Origin: Candidatus Terraquivivens tikiterensis
Lineage (GTDB): Archaea > Thermoproteota > Nitrososphaeria_A > Caldarchaeales > Wolframiiraptoraceae
Length of the DNA: 64,000 nucleotides
Direction of reading: 5' to 3'
Assembly (NCBI GenBank): GCA_003056285.1
Contig: NDWU01000002.1
Span: forward strand, 1 to 64,000
The notes beneath the pieces are model-generated. The model was not told the origin of the DNA, searched no databases, and saw only the letters and a list, made by a program, of their open reading frames with translations. Shown here piece after piece: positions 18,936 through 28,284 of this stretch (the first letter of the stretch is position 1; each line of letters opens with the position of its first letter). The translations under genes were made by a program, and so were the position numbers.

Positions 18936-20612
18936 ATGCAATGTCCAGTACCTAATCGCCAAGGCATGGACCACGGGCCAAACCCCCTAAATCGCAAGCA
19001 AAAGGTCATACCCGTCATAATACTGCTATGTATAATACTCGCCACGGCTTTAACTTATGTCTACTACGCTAACGTTTTCAAACAAAAACCTAAAGACATA
19101 ATAGCAGTAATAGAGATACAAGGAGCAATACTGTATCCACAAACAGCCCAATCCTATTCCGATAGGATAAACTATGCCATAAAGAACGAAACAATAAAGG
19201 GCGTGGTGCTGTTAATCGACTCCCCCGGAGGAGAGGTAACAAAAATCGAAAGGTTATACCTCGACCTACTTGAGTTAAAGAAAAAGAAGCCGGTTGTATC
19301 GTACGCCATATCGGCGCTCTCGGGCGGATACTACATAGCAGTAGCCGCAGACTACATCTACGTCCAGCCATCGTCCTACGTCGGCAACGTGGGAGTAATA
19401 GCCCAAAGCTCGCCAGCGTATCCACCCTCGGAGCAGATCCTAGAAACAGGGGTATACAAACTCACGGGCTCATCAAAGCTCTCCTTCCTGCAGGATATAG
19501 ACACCGTACTGAACAACTTCGTCCAAGCAGTAAAAAGCAGTAGAGGGGACAGATTAAGACTCTCTGAAACAGAGCTCAAAAAAGCCAAGATATACACCGG
19601 AGCGGATGCCGTTTCTTTGGGGTTAGCAGATGGGATAGGCTCCATTCAAACCGCCATAGAAAAAGTAGCGAAGGAAGCAAACCTGGAGCAATACGAGGTC
19701 ATAAATCTTTTCCAGGCCGTTTCAGCACAGCCTCCGTTTGAACGGTCCTCAAGCTATGCCAACCTAACGTGGCTGGAAATAGACATCGAGACGCTAAGCA
19801 AAATAAACCCACCACCAGCGATGTACTACCTATACCTGCCTCCTAAAAACTTAATCGCTGGCTCTTCTACAGGATCCGGTGCAGAAGAAAGGCCGGAGAA
19901 TGTTGTATCAGGCTCTGGGGAAAGGAAAGTCATCGTGGACCTCTCGCATGGAAACACGATATCCAGAATAGAGCTCGACACCCTAGTATGGGAACTCGTT
20001 AGGAGGAACATAACAATAAAGTTCGTCTACCAATGGAGCGAATTGAGGGCCGAAATGGAAAAAGCAACCGCCCTGATAGTAGCCCTACCGCAGCAGCCTT
20101 ACTCAAGCGAGGAAAAAACGCAGATAAAAAATTTCGTGGAAAACGGCGGCATCCTTCTACTCCTGTACGACCCGGCAAAAGAGTACTCTGAAAAACCGGC
20201 CTCGCTTGAGGCCATAAACTCGATCGCCAACTCCTTCAGGCTATCCTTCGCCAATGGCTACGTATACGACGAACACAACTACTATGGTGTGTACAGGAAC
20301 GTAATTGTAAGGAATTTCTTAGATAACCCGCTAACAGAGGGTGTCAGATCGCTCACCTTCTTCACGGCGACCTACGTACGCTCTAATGGCCAAGGAATAG
20401 CGTGGACCTCCCAGACCGCGGCGTCCTCGCAAAGCGAGAAAACCGGAGAGTATCCTATCATAACGTTCTCTAAGAATAACGGAACGGTTATTGCCATAGG
20501 CGACATAACCTTTATCACAGAACCGTACTGCTACCTTGAGGACAACTACAAACTCTTATCAAACATTGCAGAATACATAGCATCCTATGAAAAATACGAA
20601 AAAACAGAATGA
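18936..20612 (+). CDS. Signal peptide peptidase SppA-like S49 protease with C-terminal DUF4350-like domain
   Basis: LLIDSPGGEV, SALSGGYYIAVAADYIYVQPSSYVGNVGV; C-terminal VIVDLSHGNTISRIELDTL...FVENGGILLLLYDP. Confidence 0.82.
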   Translation: MQCPVPNRQGMDHGPNPLNRKQKVIPVIILLCIILATALTYVYYANVFKQKPKDIIAVIEIQGAILYPQTAQSYSDRINYAIKNETIKGVVLLIDSPGGEVTKIERLYLDLLELKKKKPVVSYAISALSGGYYIAVAADYIYVQPSSYVGNVGVIAQSSPAYPPSEQILETGVYKLTGSSKLSFLQDIDTVLNNFVQAVKSSRGDRLRLSETELKKAKIYTGADAVSLGLADGIGSIQTAIEKVAKEANLEQYEVINLFQAVSAQPPFERSSSYANLTWLEIDIETLSKINPPPAMYYLYLPPKNLIAGSSTGSGAEERPENVVSGSGERKVIVDLSHGNTISRIELDTLVWELVRRNITIKFVYQWSELRAEMEKATALIVALPQQPYSSEEKTQIKNFVENGGILLLLYDPAKEYSEKPASLEAINSIANSFRLSFANGYVYDEHNYYGVYRNVIVRNFLDNPLTEGVRSLTFFTATYVRSNGQGIAWTSQTAASSQSEKTGEYPIITFSKNNGTVIAIGDITFITEPYCYLEDNYKLLSNIAEYIASYEKYEKTE

Positions 20613-21065
20613 AGTTACCATTCCGGCTTTCGAGAACTGCGTCAAAATAGAAACTGGGGTATAAGGTATTCTGGCAAAATGGGCGTTGGTTAAGAATCCG
20701 TGACACTGGTCTGGAAAGGCTATTTTCTCGTTAATGCATGCCTTACCGTGGCTAATATCATAGAGAATCTCGCATGTTTTGAGGTTTGACCAGACCGCTG
20801 GCGGATTAGCACCACCGTTGATCGAAGACCAAATGGGTTGAACGGAATGAAGTGGGAGCCTAAAAGGGCGATGAACGACCAACAGATGAAAGCCATAGAA
20901 GCAAGAACAGAATCCGCCGGGATGGTGAATCCCATACGCTTCAGCGGTTGGAGGACGTCAAAGTTTCCACTCATCGAACGGTTGACCTTCCCCTCAAGGC
21001 GGATCTGGAAAGGAATAAAAAGATTATTAAAAAAGTAGCTTGTGCCAACATCCTAGATAGTAGGG

Positions 21066-21743
21066 ATGTTTATGGGAAAACTTGGTGCGGTAGCTCGCGC
21101 AGGCCTAATTAAAGAGTATAGGAAGCTGCTTACTTGTCTGGCCCTCTTCTTGGCTTTTCTGCTTATTTTACTTTTCAGGAGCGGCTTTTCGCAAATCGAC
21201 TCTCGGGTAAGCCTTTGGGTACCCTCCATACAATCCGTCAATTTTACTGGTATAGCTCTGGCAATCTCTGATGCGTTTGAGATCCACGTCTTGTTAATGG
21301 TTACCGCGGCATTGGCTGCTCTTCTCTTCTTTAAGCACCGCAAGGAAGAAGGCCTCCTGCTTCTTGGAGCCATGGGCGGCGTTGCAGCTGTCACAGAAGC
21401 CGTAAAGGTTCTTATCCGGTCTCCAAGACCTTTAAACGGGCTAACCGTCGAATCCGGTTTTTCTTTTCCAAGCGGTCACGTTTCAGGTATCACTGTCTTT
21501 TGCGGTATACTCGCTTTCATTGCTTGGCAGAGATGGAGGAGCGACAGGTCAAGGCGACTGATTATTGCTTTAGCGGTTGGCGTGGCCTCTCTCGTGGGTC
21601 TCGACAGGATATACCTTAACGTTCACTGGTTTAGCGACGTTTTGGGCGGTTACGTTCTCGGTACGTTTTGGGTGTCTCTATCTATTCTGGTCTACGACGT
21701 TTTGAGAAGGAAGGGAGCGCTTCGGTCAAAAATTTCAGGATAA
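21066..21743 (+). CDS. PAP2 superfamily phosphatase
   Basis: KVLIRSPRP, SFPSGHVSG, LDRIYLNVHWFSDVLGG. Confidence 0.92.
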   Translation: MFMGKLGAVARAGLIKEYRKLLTCLALFLAFLLILLFRSGFSQIDSRVSLWVPSIQSVNFTGIALAISDAFEIHVLLMVTAALAALLFFKHRKEEGLLLLGAMGGVAAVTEAVKVLIRSPRPLNGLTVESGFSFPSGHVSGITVFCGILAFIAWQRWRSDRSRRLIIALAVGVASLVGLDRIYLNVHWFSDVLGGYVLGTFWVSLSILVYDVLRRKGALRSKISG

Positions 21744-22022
21744 TTTCTAACAATTACTGCTGGTTTGCACAACTTCCGCCGGCTCTTTTCATACCAAACC
21801 CCAATGATGGCTTAGTAAACGGCTCCGCCCTTGCCAACTCTCGAAAGCGTTTTCGAATGGCTCCTTTAATTGCTAACCTGACTCTTGCACCTTTAATATA
21901 CCGTGACGTTCCTAAAGCTAAGGAACGGCTGGTTCATCGTGTTGAGAAAATAGGCTGAGCATAAGGGATAATAGAAGGACTTAATTGAAACGAGGATTGG
22001 GGAGATCAATAGTGCCGTTCAG

Positions 22023-22829
22023 ATGCTTAGGGAGCTTGTGGGTAGGAATTTCCGTGAATTGAGCGTTTATGAAAAGTTCTCAATTAGGTACCTGGTTATA
22101 CAGCTCGTCGAGGCGGCGTCAAGCGTATGTCTGCATATACTCTTGAATGTCTTCGGGGAGAGGGCTGAGGGTTTTCCCGAGTGTTTTGCTAGGTTAAGCG
22201 CCAAAGGTGTAATATCAAGGGACTTGGCCAGAGGACTCTCGACGGCCGCTAGGCTGAGAAGTCTGCTAGTCCATAGATATTGGACGATTGATGACGAGAG
22301 AGTCTACGAGAGCGTTAGGAGAGGTTTGGCGGATTTTGAGGAATTCGTATTCGGTATAAGGCGCTACATGTATGAGGGTTCAGATCCTGAGCCTGTAAGC
22401 GAAAACGGCTCAGATTTCAAATACTATGAGCTTTCTCCTGAAGAGAAAGCCAGACTCATGAGATCCATAGGCGAGGAGCTTGGTTTCATCGATGGAATAG
22501 TTTTCGCCTACCTTCATGGAGGCTTTCTCGAGAGGCCGTTCTTCAGGGATGTGGATATTGCCGTTTGGGTAAGTGACCCAGAGAAAGCATTCGAGTACAC
22601 AGTCGACCTCTCGGCAAGCTTGGAGACTAAGCTCGGTTTCCCGGTAGACCTGCATGTGTTAAACGAGGCGCCCCTTCCATTCAAGTATCATGTTTTCGCG
22701 AGGGGTAAGCTATTATTCTCGAGGGATGAATGGCTTAGAGCAACCGTAGTTGATGAAAACATGAGGAAATACTTGGACCTAATGGAGGCGACGAGCAAGT
22801 TATCCACCTTTAATAGACGTTGCATTTAA
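22023..22829 (+). CDS. HepT-like HEPN domain fused to MNT nucleotidyltransferase domain
   Basis: N-terminal HEPN with RSLLVHRYW (RX4HXY); C-terminal HGGFLERPFFRDVDIAVW then VDLHVLNEAPLPFKYHVFARGKLLF. Confidence 0.82.
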   Translation: MLRELVGRNFRELSVYEKFSIRYLVIQLVEAASSVCLHILLNVFGERAEGFPECFARLSAKGVISRDLARGLSTAARLRSLLVHRYWTIDDERVYESVRRGLADFEEFVFGIRRYMYEGSDPEPVSENGSDFKYYELSPEEKARLMRSIGEELGFIDGIVFAYLHGGFLERPFFRDVDIAVWVSDPEKAFEYTVDLSASLETKLGFPVDLHVLNEAPLPFKYHVFARGKLLFSRDEWLRATVVDENMRKYLDLMEATSKLSTFNRRCI

Positions 22830-23563
22830 CTGTAATGAATTACATCAAGTCGGTTACCATGACCGAAGCCATGGGAACGAGGTGCCAACGAGGCTGGCAG
22901 CCCATCTTCCAAGTTGTGCCCGCTGACGGAGGATCATCATGCATGGAGAGAGCCGTACGGCTCACCACGCATCGGCAAAAGGAAAAACGAGAGGGGATAA
23001 AACGTTATGGTCGCAATTCTTCGCATGGTTGAAGAGACAGAAAGTGTGACTAGGTAAATTACTTCTTCAGCGCTCTAACTTGAAATGGGTTAATATCTCT
23101 ATTTTCGCTGTGCCACCGATTATTATGTTGAAGCAGAATTCGACCCGACCACAAGCGGAACATTGAGCTCCTATTTTCGATTTTTCTTTCTTCTTTAATG
23201 AAATCATGATCGCAAAAATCTGGGCTCATTCAAATAACTTCCGGGTTATTAACGCAATAAACAGTAAACAAAGATTCCGCTTTCTAACACTCGCTTTTTT
23301 CTAACCTTGCAAGGTAGGCTCTCGCTTCCTCTCATGGCTCTCTGGTCATGTGGCGATCATCGCCTACCCTTGTATGGAAGGGGTTGATTCTGATAAAAGC
23401 TTTTTCGCTTATTGTCACTCGTTTTTTGTTTCAGCCCTTAGAAAAGTAGTGGCTCTCCCACTTAAGATTTGGATCATTTTCTTCATCTGGCCGGAGTCGT
23501 CATTTAAATTTAATTTCTTCTGTTAATTGTGTTGTTGCAGAAATAAAAAGGACAAAAGTCCCC

Positions 23564-23938
23564 TTAAATTGCTAGCATATATCCTCTGAACTCTGAGAGG
23601 TCAAGCTTTCTTCTAGCTAGGTCGAGTTTTATCATATAGGCCTCCATGTCTAAGGCACCGAAAACCAAGGGAACGGGTAAGTCATCAATTAGAAGGGGTT
23701 GGATAACTATGTTTTTTCCCTCAATCTCAACTACAAGATTACAGTAAAAATTGCAATTAACTTTTTGACCGTTAGCTACTGTAACCTCTATTGGAGCCGG
23801 CAAATTCCTTGGAATAGTGAAATCCTCTGCAGTTTTGCTTTTGATAAGCGACCTTGCCGAACCACTATCGAACAAGATAGTTAACCTTTCTTCCTTCTTC
23901 TCACCCTTAACCAGCAAAACCTCTCTAATAATCCCCAA
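23564..23938 (-). CDS. Retropepsin-like aspartyl protease fold protein
   Basis: LFDSGSARSLI (DSGS), hydrophobic repeats, LVFGALDMEAYMIKLDLARRKL. Confidence 0.7.
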   Translation of the reverse strand: MGIIREVLLVKGEKKEERLTILFDSGSARSLIKSKTAEDFTIPRNLPAPIEVTVANGQKVNCNFYCNLVVEIEGKNIVIQPLLIDDLPVPLVFGALDMEAYMIKLDLARRKLDLSEFRGYMLAI

Positions 23939-24092
23939 GCCTATTCCACCTTACCAGCTATTAAATTCTAAACGTCTATTTTAACTATACCCTTTTCCAA
24001 ACTATTCAACTTGTTCTGCGAACTCAGCCTCTAAGCTTAGGTCTCAGTGGCTGGGTTGGCAGAGCAAGAAAGCTCTGCCAAGGGTTAAGAAA

Positions 24093-25149
24093 ATGGATTT
24101 AAAAAGCTTGGTCGAAGAGTTGGAAATGTAGAAGAAAAATAGCCTAGACTTGATTGTTGACAGCAGCTCTTTAAAAGCAGTTCCAGACGGGAATTGTGGA
24201 GTGAGGTTTGCGATTCCAGAATACGGAGAATTTCCACTAACCGACTGGGCTCACGGACAGCTAGCAGACAAGCTTGGAATTCCAAGAAGATACTACGAGA
24301 AGATGAGAGAGCTGGAAAGCAGAGCTTTTGGCTGAAAACATCAATGCCTGGCTAAATGTTAGAGAAAGAAGGTTAATAAGAATCTTAGATGAAAAATTGG
24401 AGCCATCCTTTCTGACAGCTATCGCATAATGAACAACTACGACATAGTCTTTCTAGCTTTGGACGGGTTCGAGAAGAAGGAAACCATCGAAATCTTCCGG
24501 ATAGACTTAACTGAAACAATGCTCTACCTGAAAGCAATAGACAGAACGTTAACAAGCGAAATAAGGCAAGAAGACATTGTTTATGGTGGTATCATCATTA
24601 GAAACTCTGAGGTTGGAGCCTCAGCCTTAAGAGTAGAGCCTTTCATTCTTCGTAAAGTATGTCTTAACGGATTGATCCTACAATATTCCTTAAAGAAGAC
24701 ACATCTTGAAAGGCAGACGCTTGAGATTGGTGAAATAGACTGGTCAGAAGAGACAAGAGAATTAGAAGACAAGGCTTTGTGGTCAAAAATAAGAGATATT
24801 ATTAGAGCGACCTTTGACAAACAAATATTCCGCTCATGGGTTATAAACCTAAGAGAAAACACAAAGATAGAAATCAAAAACCAATGGAGGCATTTGACAA
24901 CATAGTTCAGCATTTAGGCTTAAATGAAGAACAGAAACAAAATTGTTGATGCATTTTCCAGAGCCAACAAAGTATAGATTAATAAATGCAGTGACAAACC
25001 TAGCAAGCCAATGTAAGGAAGTTGGAGAACAAGTAAAGCTAGAAGAATTTGCTGATAAAATCTTGCAGTCTCCATCGAGAGATTTTAAAAGCTCAGTTTT
25101 AGAAAGGTGTTTAACTAAAAATGGAACCAGCAACAGTGAAGATGATTGA
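24093..25149 (+). pseudogene. Decayed DUF932-like phage/plasmid gene
   Basis: MDLKSLVEELEM*(TAG)KKNSLDLIVDSSSLKAVPDG..., then frame changes near 24325, 24410 and 24905 with homologous-looking continuity (LSDSYRIMNNYDIVFLALDGF). Confidence 0.7.
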
Positions 25150-25417
25150 CCAGATATTTTCTGATATGGCAAAAAAGTACATTCTCTCAAGAGAAGAGCT
25201 AAGGGCTAAGTACAGAGAAGCTGGCAAAAACCTTCTTTTCGTCCATGAAATCTGCGAGTGCTCTGAGAAGAGGGAGATGAGGTTGAGGTTTCCAGAAGTA
25301 GAAAGGGCTGAAACATACAACGCTAGATTTCTCATCGGAGAATTAATTGAGGAAGCCTTAAAGCAAAGGTTCAAAAATGAAGGAGATCATGTATATGCGG
25401 AACACTCGATATCATAG
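25121..25417 (+). pseudogene. N-terminal fragment of a Cas4/PD-(D/E)XK-like protein
   Basis: LLFVHEICECSEKREMRLRFPEVERAETYNARFLIGELIEEALKQRF, then early stop. Confidence 0.45.
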
Positions 25418-25499
25418 ACCCAGAATCAATAGAAGTTAATAAAAGATGAACCGATGAAGAGAACCACCCTTTACCTTGAGAAATTTTGGTCAAGAGAGC

Positions 25500-25635
25500 A
25501 ATGGAATTGGGTTTAAACGTCTCGAGAATTTGTGAAATAGCTTTGGAAGAAGCGATAAGGCGTTTAGATGGAAAAAAATCGCCAAGATATCCTCAATCCT
25601 CGCTCATCAGATCCCTCAGAACCTGAAAATAAGGA
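25500..25635 (+). pseudogene. Antitoxin-like (CcdA/RHH-type) C-terminal remnant
   Basis: AMELGLNVSRICEIALEEAIRRLDGKK read in the region just before the tRNA; no intact start region. Confidence 0.4.
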
Positions 25636-25649
25636 AGATTTTGAAAAAG

Positions 25650-25744
25650 TGGTGCTCCGGCCGGGATTTGAACCCGGGTCTGCGGCTCGAGAGGCCGCCA
25701 TACTTGACCGGACTATACTCGGCACCATTAGGCTCTACCGGAGC
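25650..25744 (-). tRNA. tRNA-Glu(CTC) with encoded CCA and a 17-nt intron at 25718-25734
   Basis: GCTCCGG...CCGGAGC acceptor, anticodon stem-loop GCGGC-CTCTCGA-GCCGC, T arm CCCGGGTTCAAATCCCGG; intron AGCCTAATGGTGCCGAG after G10. Confidence 0.93.
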
Positions 25745-26120
25745 CCTTTTGCCGGAGCAAAGTAAAATTAGATGCATCCCTATATAGATGTTATGGTCGC
25801 AGGTTCTGGTAACCCCTCTGGATATGAAGAGCAACTTCCTTACTTTTCCTCTCAGTTTGAACCGCAACCCACGTCTGCTTTCTCGATTAGTTTTAAACAG
25901 GTTACCGTGCGTCCGTTTTAATTTAGCTTACATTTTCCGCATCCGACAGAACGCTGCACATCTAACGCCCTTGGATGTGGCGATGAACCAGACCTAACGA
26001 GACCATAGGGCTGCCCTTAAAAACGCGTGGTTTTCTGGGCAATTGTGAGAAGCTGAGCGTTTCTTTGCTCATTTCCCCTAGAAAGCTGCAAATAGCTTGA
26101 AATACTGCGAAATTGCGACT

Positions 26121-26135
26121 AAACCTTAATATTTT
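26121..26135 (+). promoter_or_regulatory. Candidate BRE/TATA element for the thermosome gene
   Basis: aaaccttaatatttt about 45-60 nt upstream of ATG 26181. Confidence 0.45.
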
Positions 26136-26180
26136 GCTTAGTTCGATAGATTTCCCGGAATCGTTGAGAGGTGATCTTAA

Positions 26181-27815
26181 ATGTCTATGACGAGGCAGCC
26201 TATCTTAATACTAAAAGAGGGAACTCAAAGAACAAGGGGTAGGGCGGCTCAGCATAACAACATCCTAGCTGCGAAAGTCATCGCCGAGGTCGTGAAGACG
26301 ACGCTCGGCCCAAAGGGCATGGATAAGATGCTGGTAGACAGCTTGGGCGACGTCGTCGTCACAAACGACGGCGCGACCATCCTCAAGAAGATCGACGTGG
26401 AGCATCCGGCTGCGAAGATGATAGTGGAGGTTGCAAAGGCTCAGGACGAAACGGTAGGCGACGGCACGACAACGGCCGTCGTCCTTGCTGGAGAGCTCTT
26501 GAAAAAGGCAGAGGAGCTCATGGAGCAGAAAATCCACCCGAGCACCATAATCAGCGGCTACAAGAAAGCCCTAGACGTTGCCTACAAGACCCTTCAGGAC
26601 TTGACCTTAACGGTAGACCTGAAGGACAAGGAAACGATCAAGAAGGTCGTGAAGACCGCGCTTGGCAGCAAGTCGCTGGGATACGCCTTAGACCACATAG
26701 CAGACCTAGCGATAGAGGCAGTCCTCTCCGTCGTAAAGGAGAGGGACGGTAAGCTCGTTGCCGACAAGGACGACATACAGATCGTGAAGAAGGTCGGAAA
26801 GAGCCTCATGGAATCCGAGCTCGTTAGGGGCGTCATAGTAGACAAAGAGGTCGTTCACGCCGCCATGCCGAAGAGGGTGGAGAATGCAAGGATAGCCCTA
26901 CTGGATACGCCGCTGGAGATAGAGAAGACGGAGTTCAGCGCAGAGATCAGGATCAGGGACCCGTCTAAGATAAAGGCATTCTTGGACGAGGAGACGAACA
27001 TACTGAAGGAGATGGTTGACAAGATAGCCTCTGTCGGCGCGAACGTCGTGATCTGCCAGAAGGGCATAGACGACGCCGCCCAGTTCTTCCTGGCGAAGGC
27101 CGGCATACTGGCCGTAAGGCGCGTTAAGAGGTCAGACATGGAGAAGCTAGCGAAGGCAACGGGAGGAAGGATCGTCACGAACATCGAGAGCCTCACGGAG
27201 AAGGACCTGGGAAGGGCCGGGCTTGTTGAGGAGAGAAAGATCGGCGAGGACAGGCTGGTCTTCGTCGAGCAGTGCGAGAACCCAGGCGCTGTTTCCATAT
27301 TGATCCGTGCTGGCCTGGAGAGGCAGATGGATGAGGCGGAGAGGGCCTTGAACGACGCGATAATGAACGTCATAAACCTCGTGGAGAACAACAAGATAGT
27401 GCCAGGCGGCGGCGCAACCGAGATGGAGATAGCCAAGGCCATACGGAGGGAGATGGGAAAGCTGACGGGCAAAGAGCAGCTGGCTTTCCTAGCGTTCGCC
27501 GAGGCCGTTGAGGCAATACCTAGGACGCTCGCTGAGAACGCGGGGCTCGAGCCGGTCGAGATAATGGCCTCGCTCAGGCATGCCCACGAGAACGACGGAA
27601 AGAGCTACGGCATAAACCTCTTTACCGGAAAGGTCGAGGACATGCTGAAGCTGGGCGTCTTGGAGCCGCTGAGGGTTAAAGAGAACGCCCTGAAGTCTTC
27701 CATGGAGGCTGCCGCGATGATACTGCGTATAGATGACGTCGTTGCCGCCTCGAGAAAGAAGTTTACTGAGAAGAAGAGCGAGGAAGAGAAAGGAAAGACG
27801 GGCGAGAGCAGCTGA
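26181..27815 (+). CDS. thsA: Thermosome (group II chaperonin) subunit
   Basis: [70 protein letters not shown] region. Confidence 0.98.
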   Translation: MSMTRQPILILKEGTQRTRGRAAQHNNILAAKVIAEVVKTTLGPKGMDKMLVDSLGDVVVTNDGATILKKIDVEHPAAKMIVEVAKAQDETVGDGTTTAVVLAGELLKKAEELMEQKIHPSTIISGYKKALDVAYKTLQDLTLTVDLKDKETIKKVVKTALGSKSLGYALDHIADLAIEAVLSVVKERDGKLVADKDDIQIVKKVGKSLMESELVRGVIVDKEVVHAAMPKRVENARIALLDTPLEIEKTEFSAEIRIRDPSKIKAFLDEETNILKEMVDKIASVGANVVICQKGIDDAAQFFLAKAGILAVRRVKRSDMEKLAKATGGRIVTNIESLTEKDLGRAGLVEERKIGEDRLVFVEQCENPGAVSILIRAGLERQMDEAERALNDAIMNVINLVENNKIVPGGGATEMEIAKAIRREMGKLTGKEQLAFLAFAEAVEAIPRTLAENAGLEPVEIMASLRHAHENDGKSYGINLFTGKVEDMLKLGVLEPLRVKENALKSSMEAAAMILRIDDVVAASRKKFTEKKSEEEKGKTGESS

Positions 27816-27849
27816 TAGGCCGAGCGTTTTTTAAAATCTTAAAAAAATT

Positions 27850-28281
27850 CTACAATTTTTGCATCCTTACAGTCAAAACCCCGTTTTTATAAGATTTTTG
27901 CATTAGCGTTACCCTATGGGATAAGACCAGCGTCTTTTTAAAACCTCCGCCTCCTTTTATTACTATACGTTTGCCCAGCGTCAACACGTTCACGGCATCC
28001 TCTGGGCCCGGAACCTGCGCTATTATGCTTATAAAATCGCCCTCGTCGACAACCTCGTAGATGAAGTCCCTCAACCTAGACGCTCTGAGCATCTTACGGA
28101 CCTCCCTTATCCAGTAGAAGAAAACGAATGCCGTGACCGCAACCAATAGGATGCCTATGAAGCCCCTTTGCAGCCTGAGGGCAAGCATAACAACCACAAG
28201 CATGATGATGGCCAGTAACGTCGCCGCCATAGGCCTAAGCCCGTGAACCCCTTGGTCCTTGCTGGCCTGCATACCCAGCAC
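27850..28281 (-). CDS. Membrane-anchored Hsp20/alpha-crystallin-like protein
   Basis: Two N-terminal TMs then DEGDFISIIAQVPGPEDAVNVLTLGKRIVIKG...KSYKNGVLTVRMQKL. Confidence 0.72.
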   Translation of the reverse strand: MLGMQASKDQGVHGLRPMAATLLAIIMLVVVMLALRLQRGFIGILLVAVTAFVFFYWIREVRKMLRASRLRDFIYEVVDEGDFISIIAQVPGPEDAVNVLTLGKRIVIKGGGGFKKTLVLSHRVTLMQKSYKNGVLTVRMQKL

Positions 28282-28284
28282 CAG

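Noticed and set aside
20640-21050. Short ORFs on both strands between SppA-like and PAP2 genes
   Set aside because: No motif or RBS support; probably degenerate sequence
22829-23032. ORF 22820-23032 and gagagccgtacggctc as a group II intron domain V remnant
   Set aside because: Only a short palindrome is present; no reverse transcriptase or catalytic-core motifs
26855-27472. 205-aa minus-strand ORF opposite the thermosome
   Set aside because: Antisense artefact of a highly conserved gene
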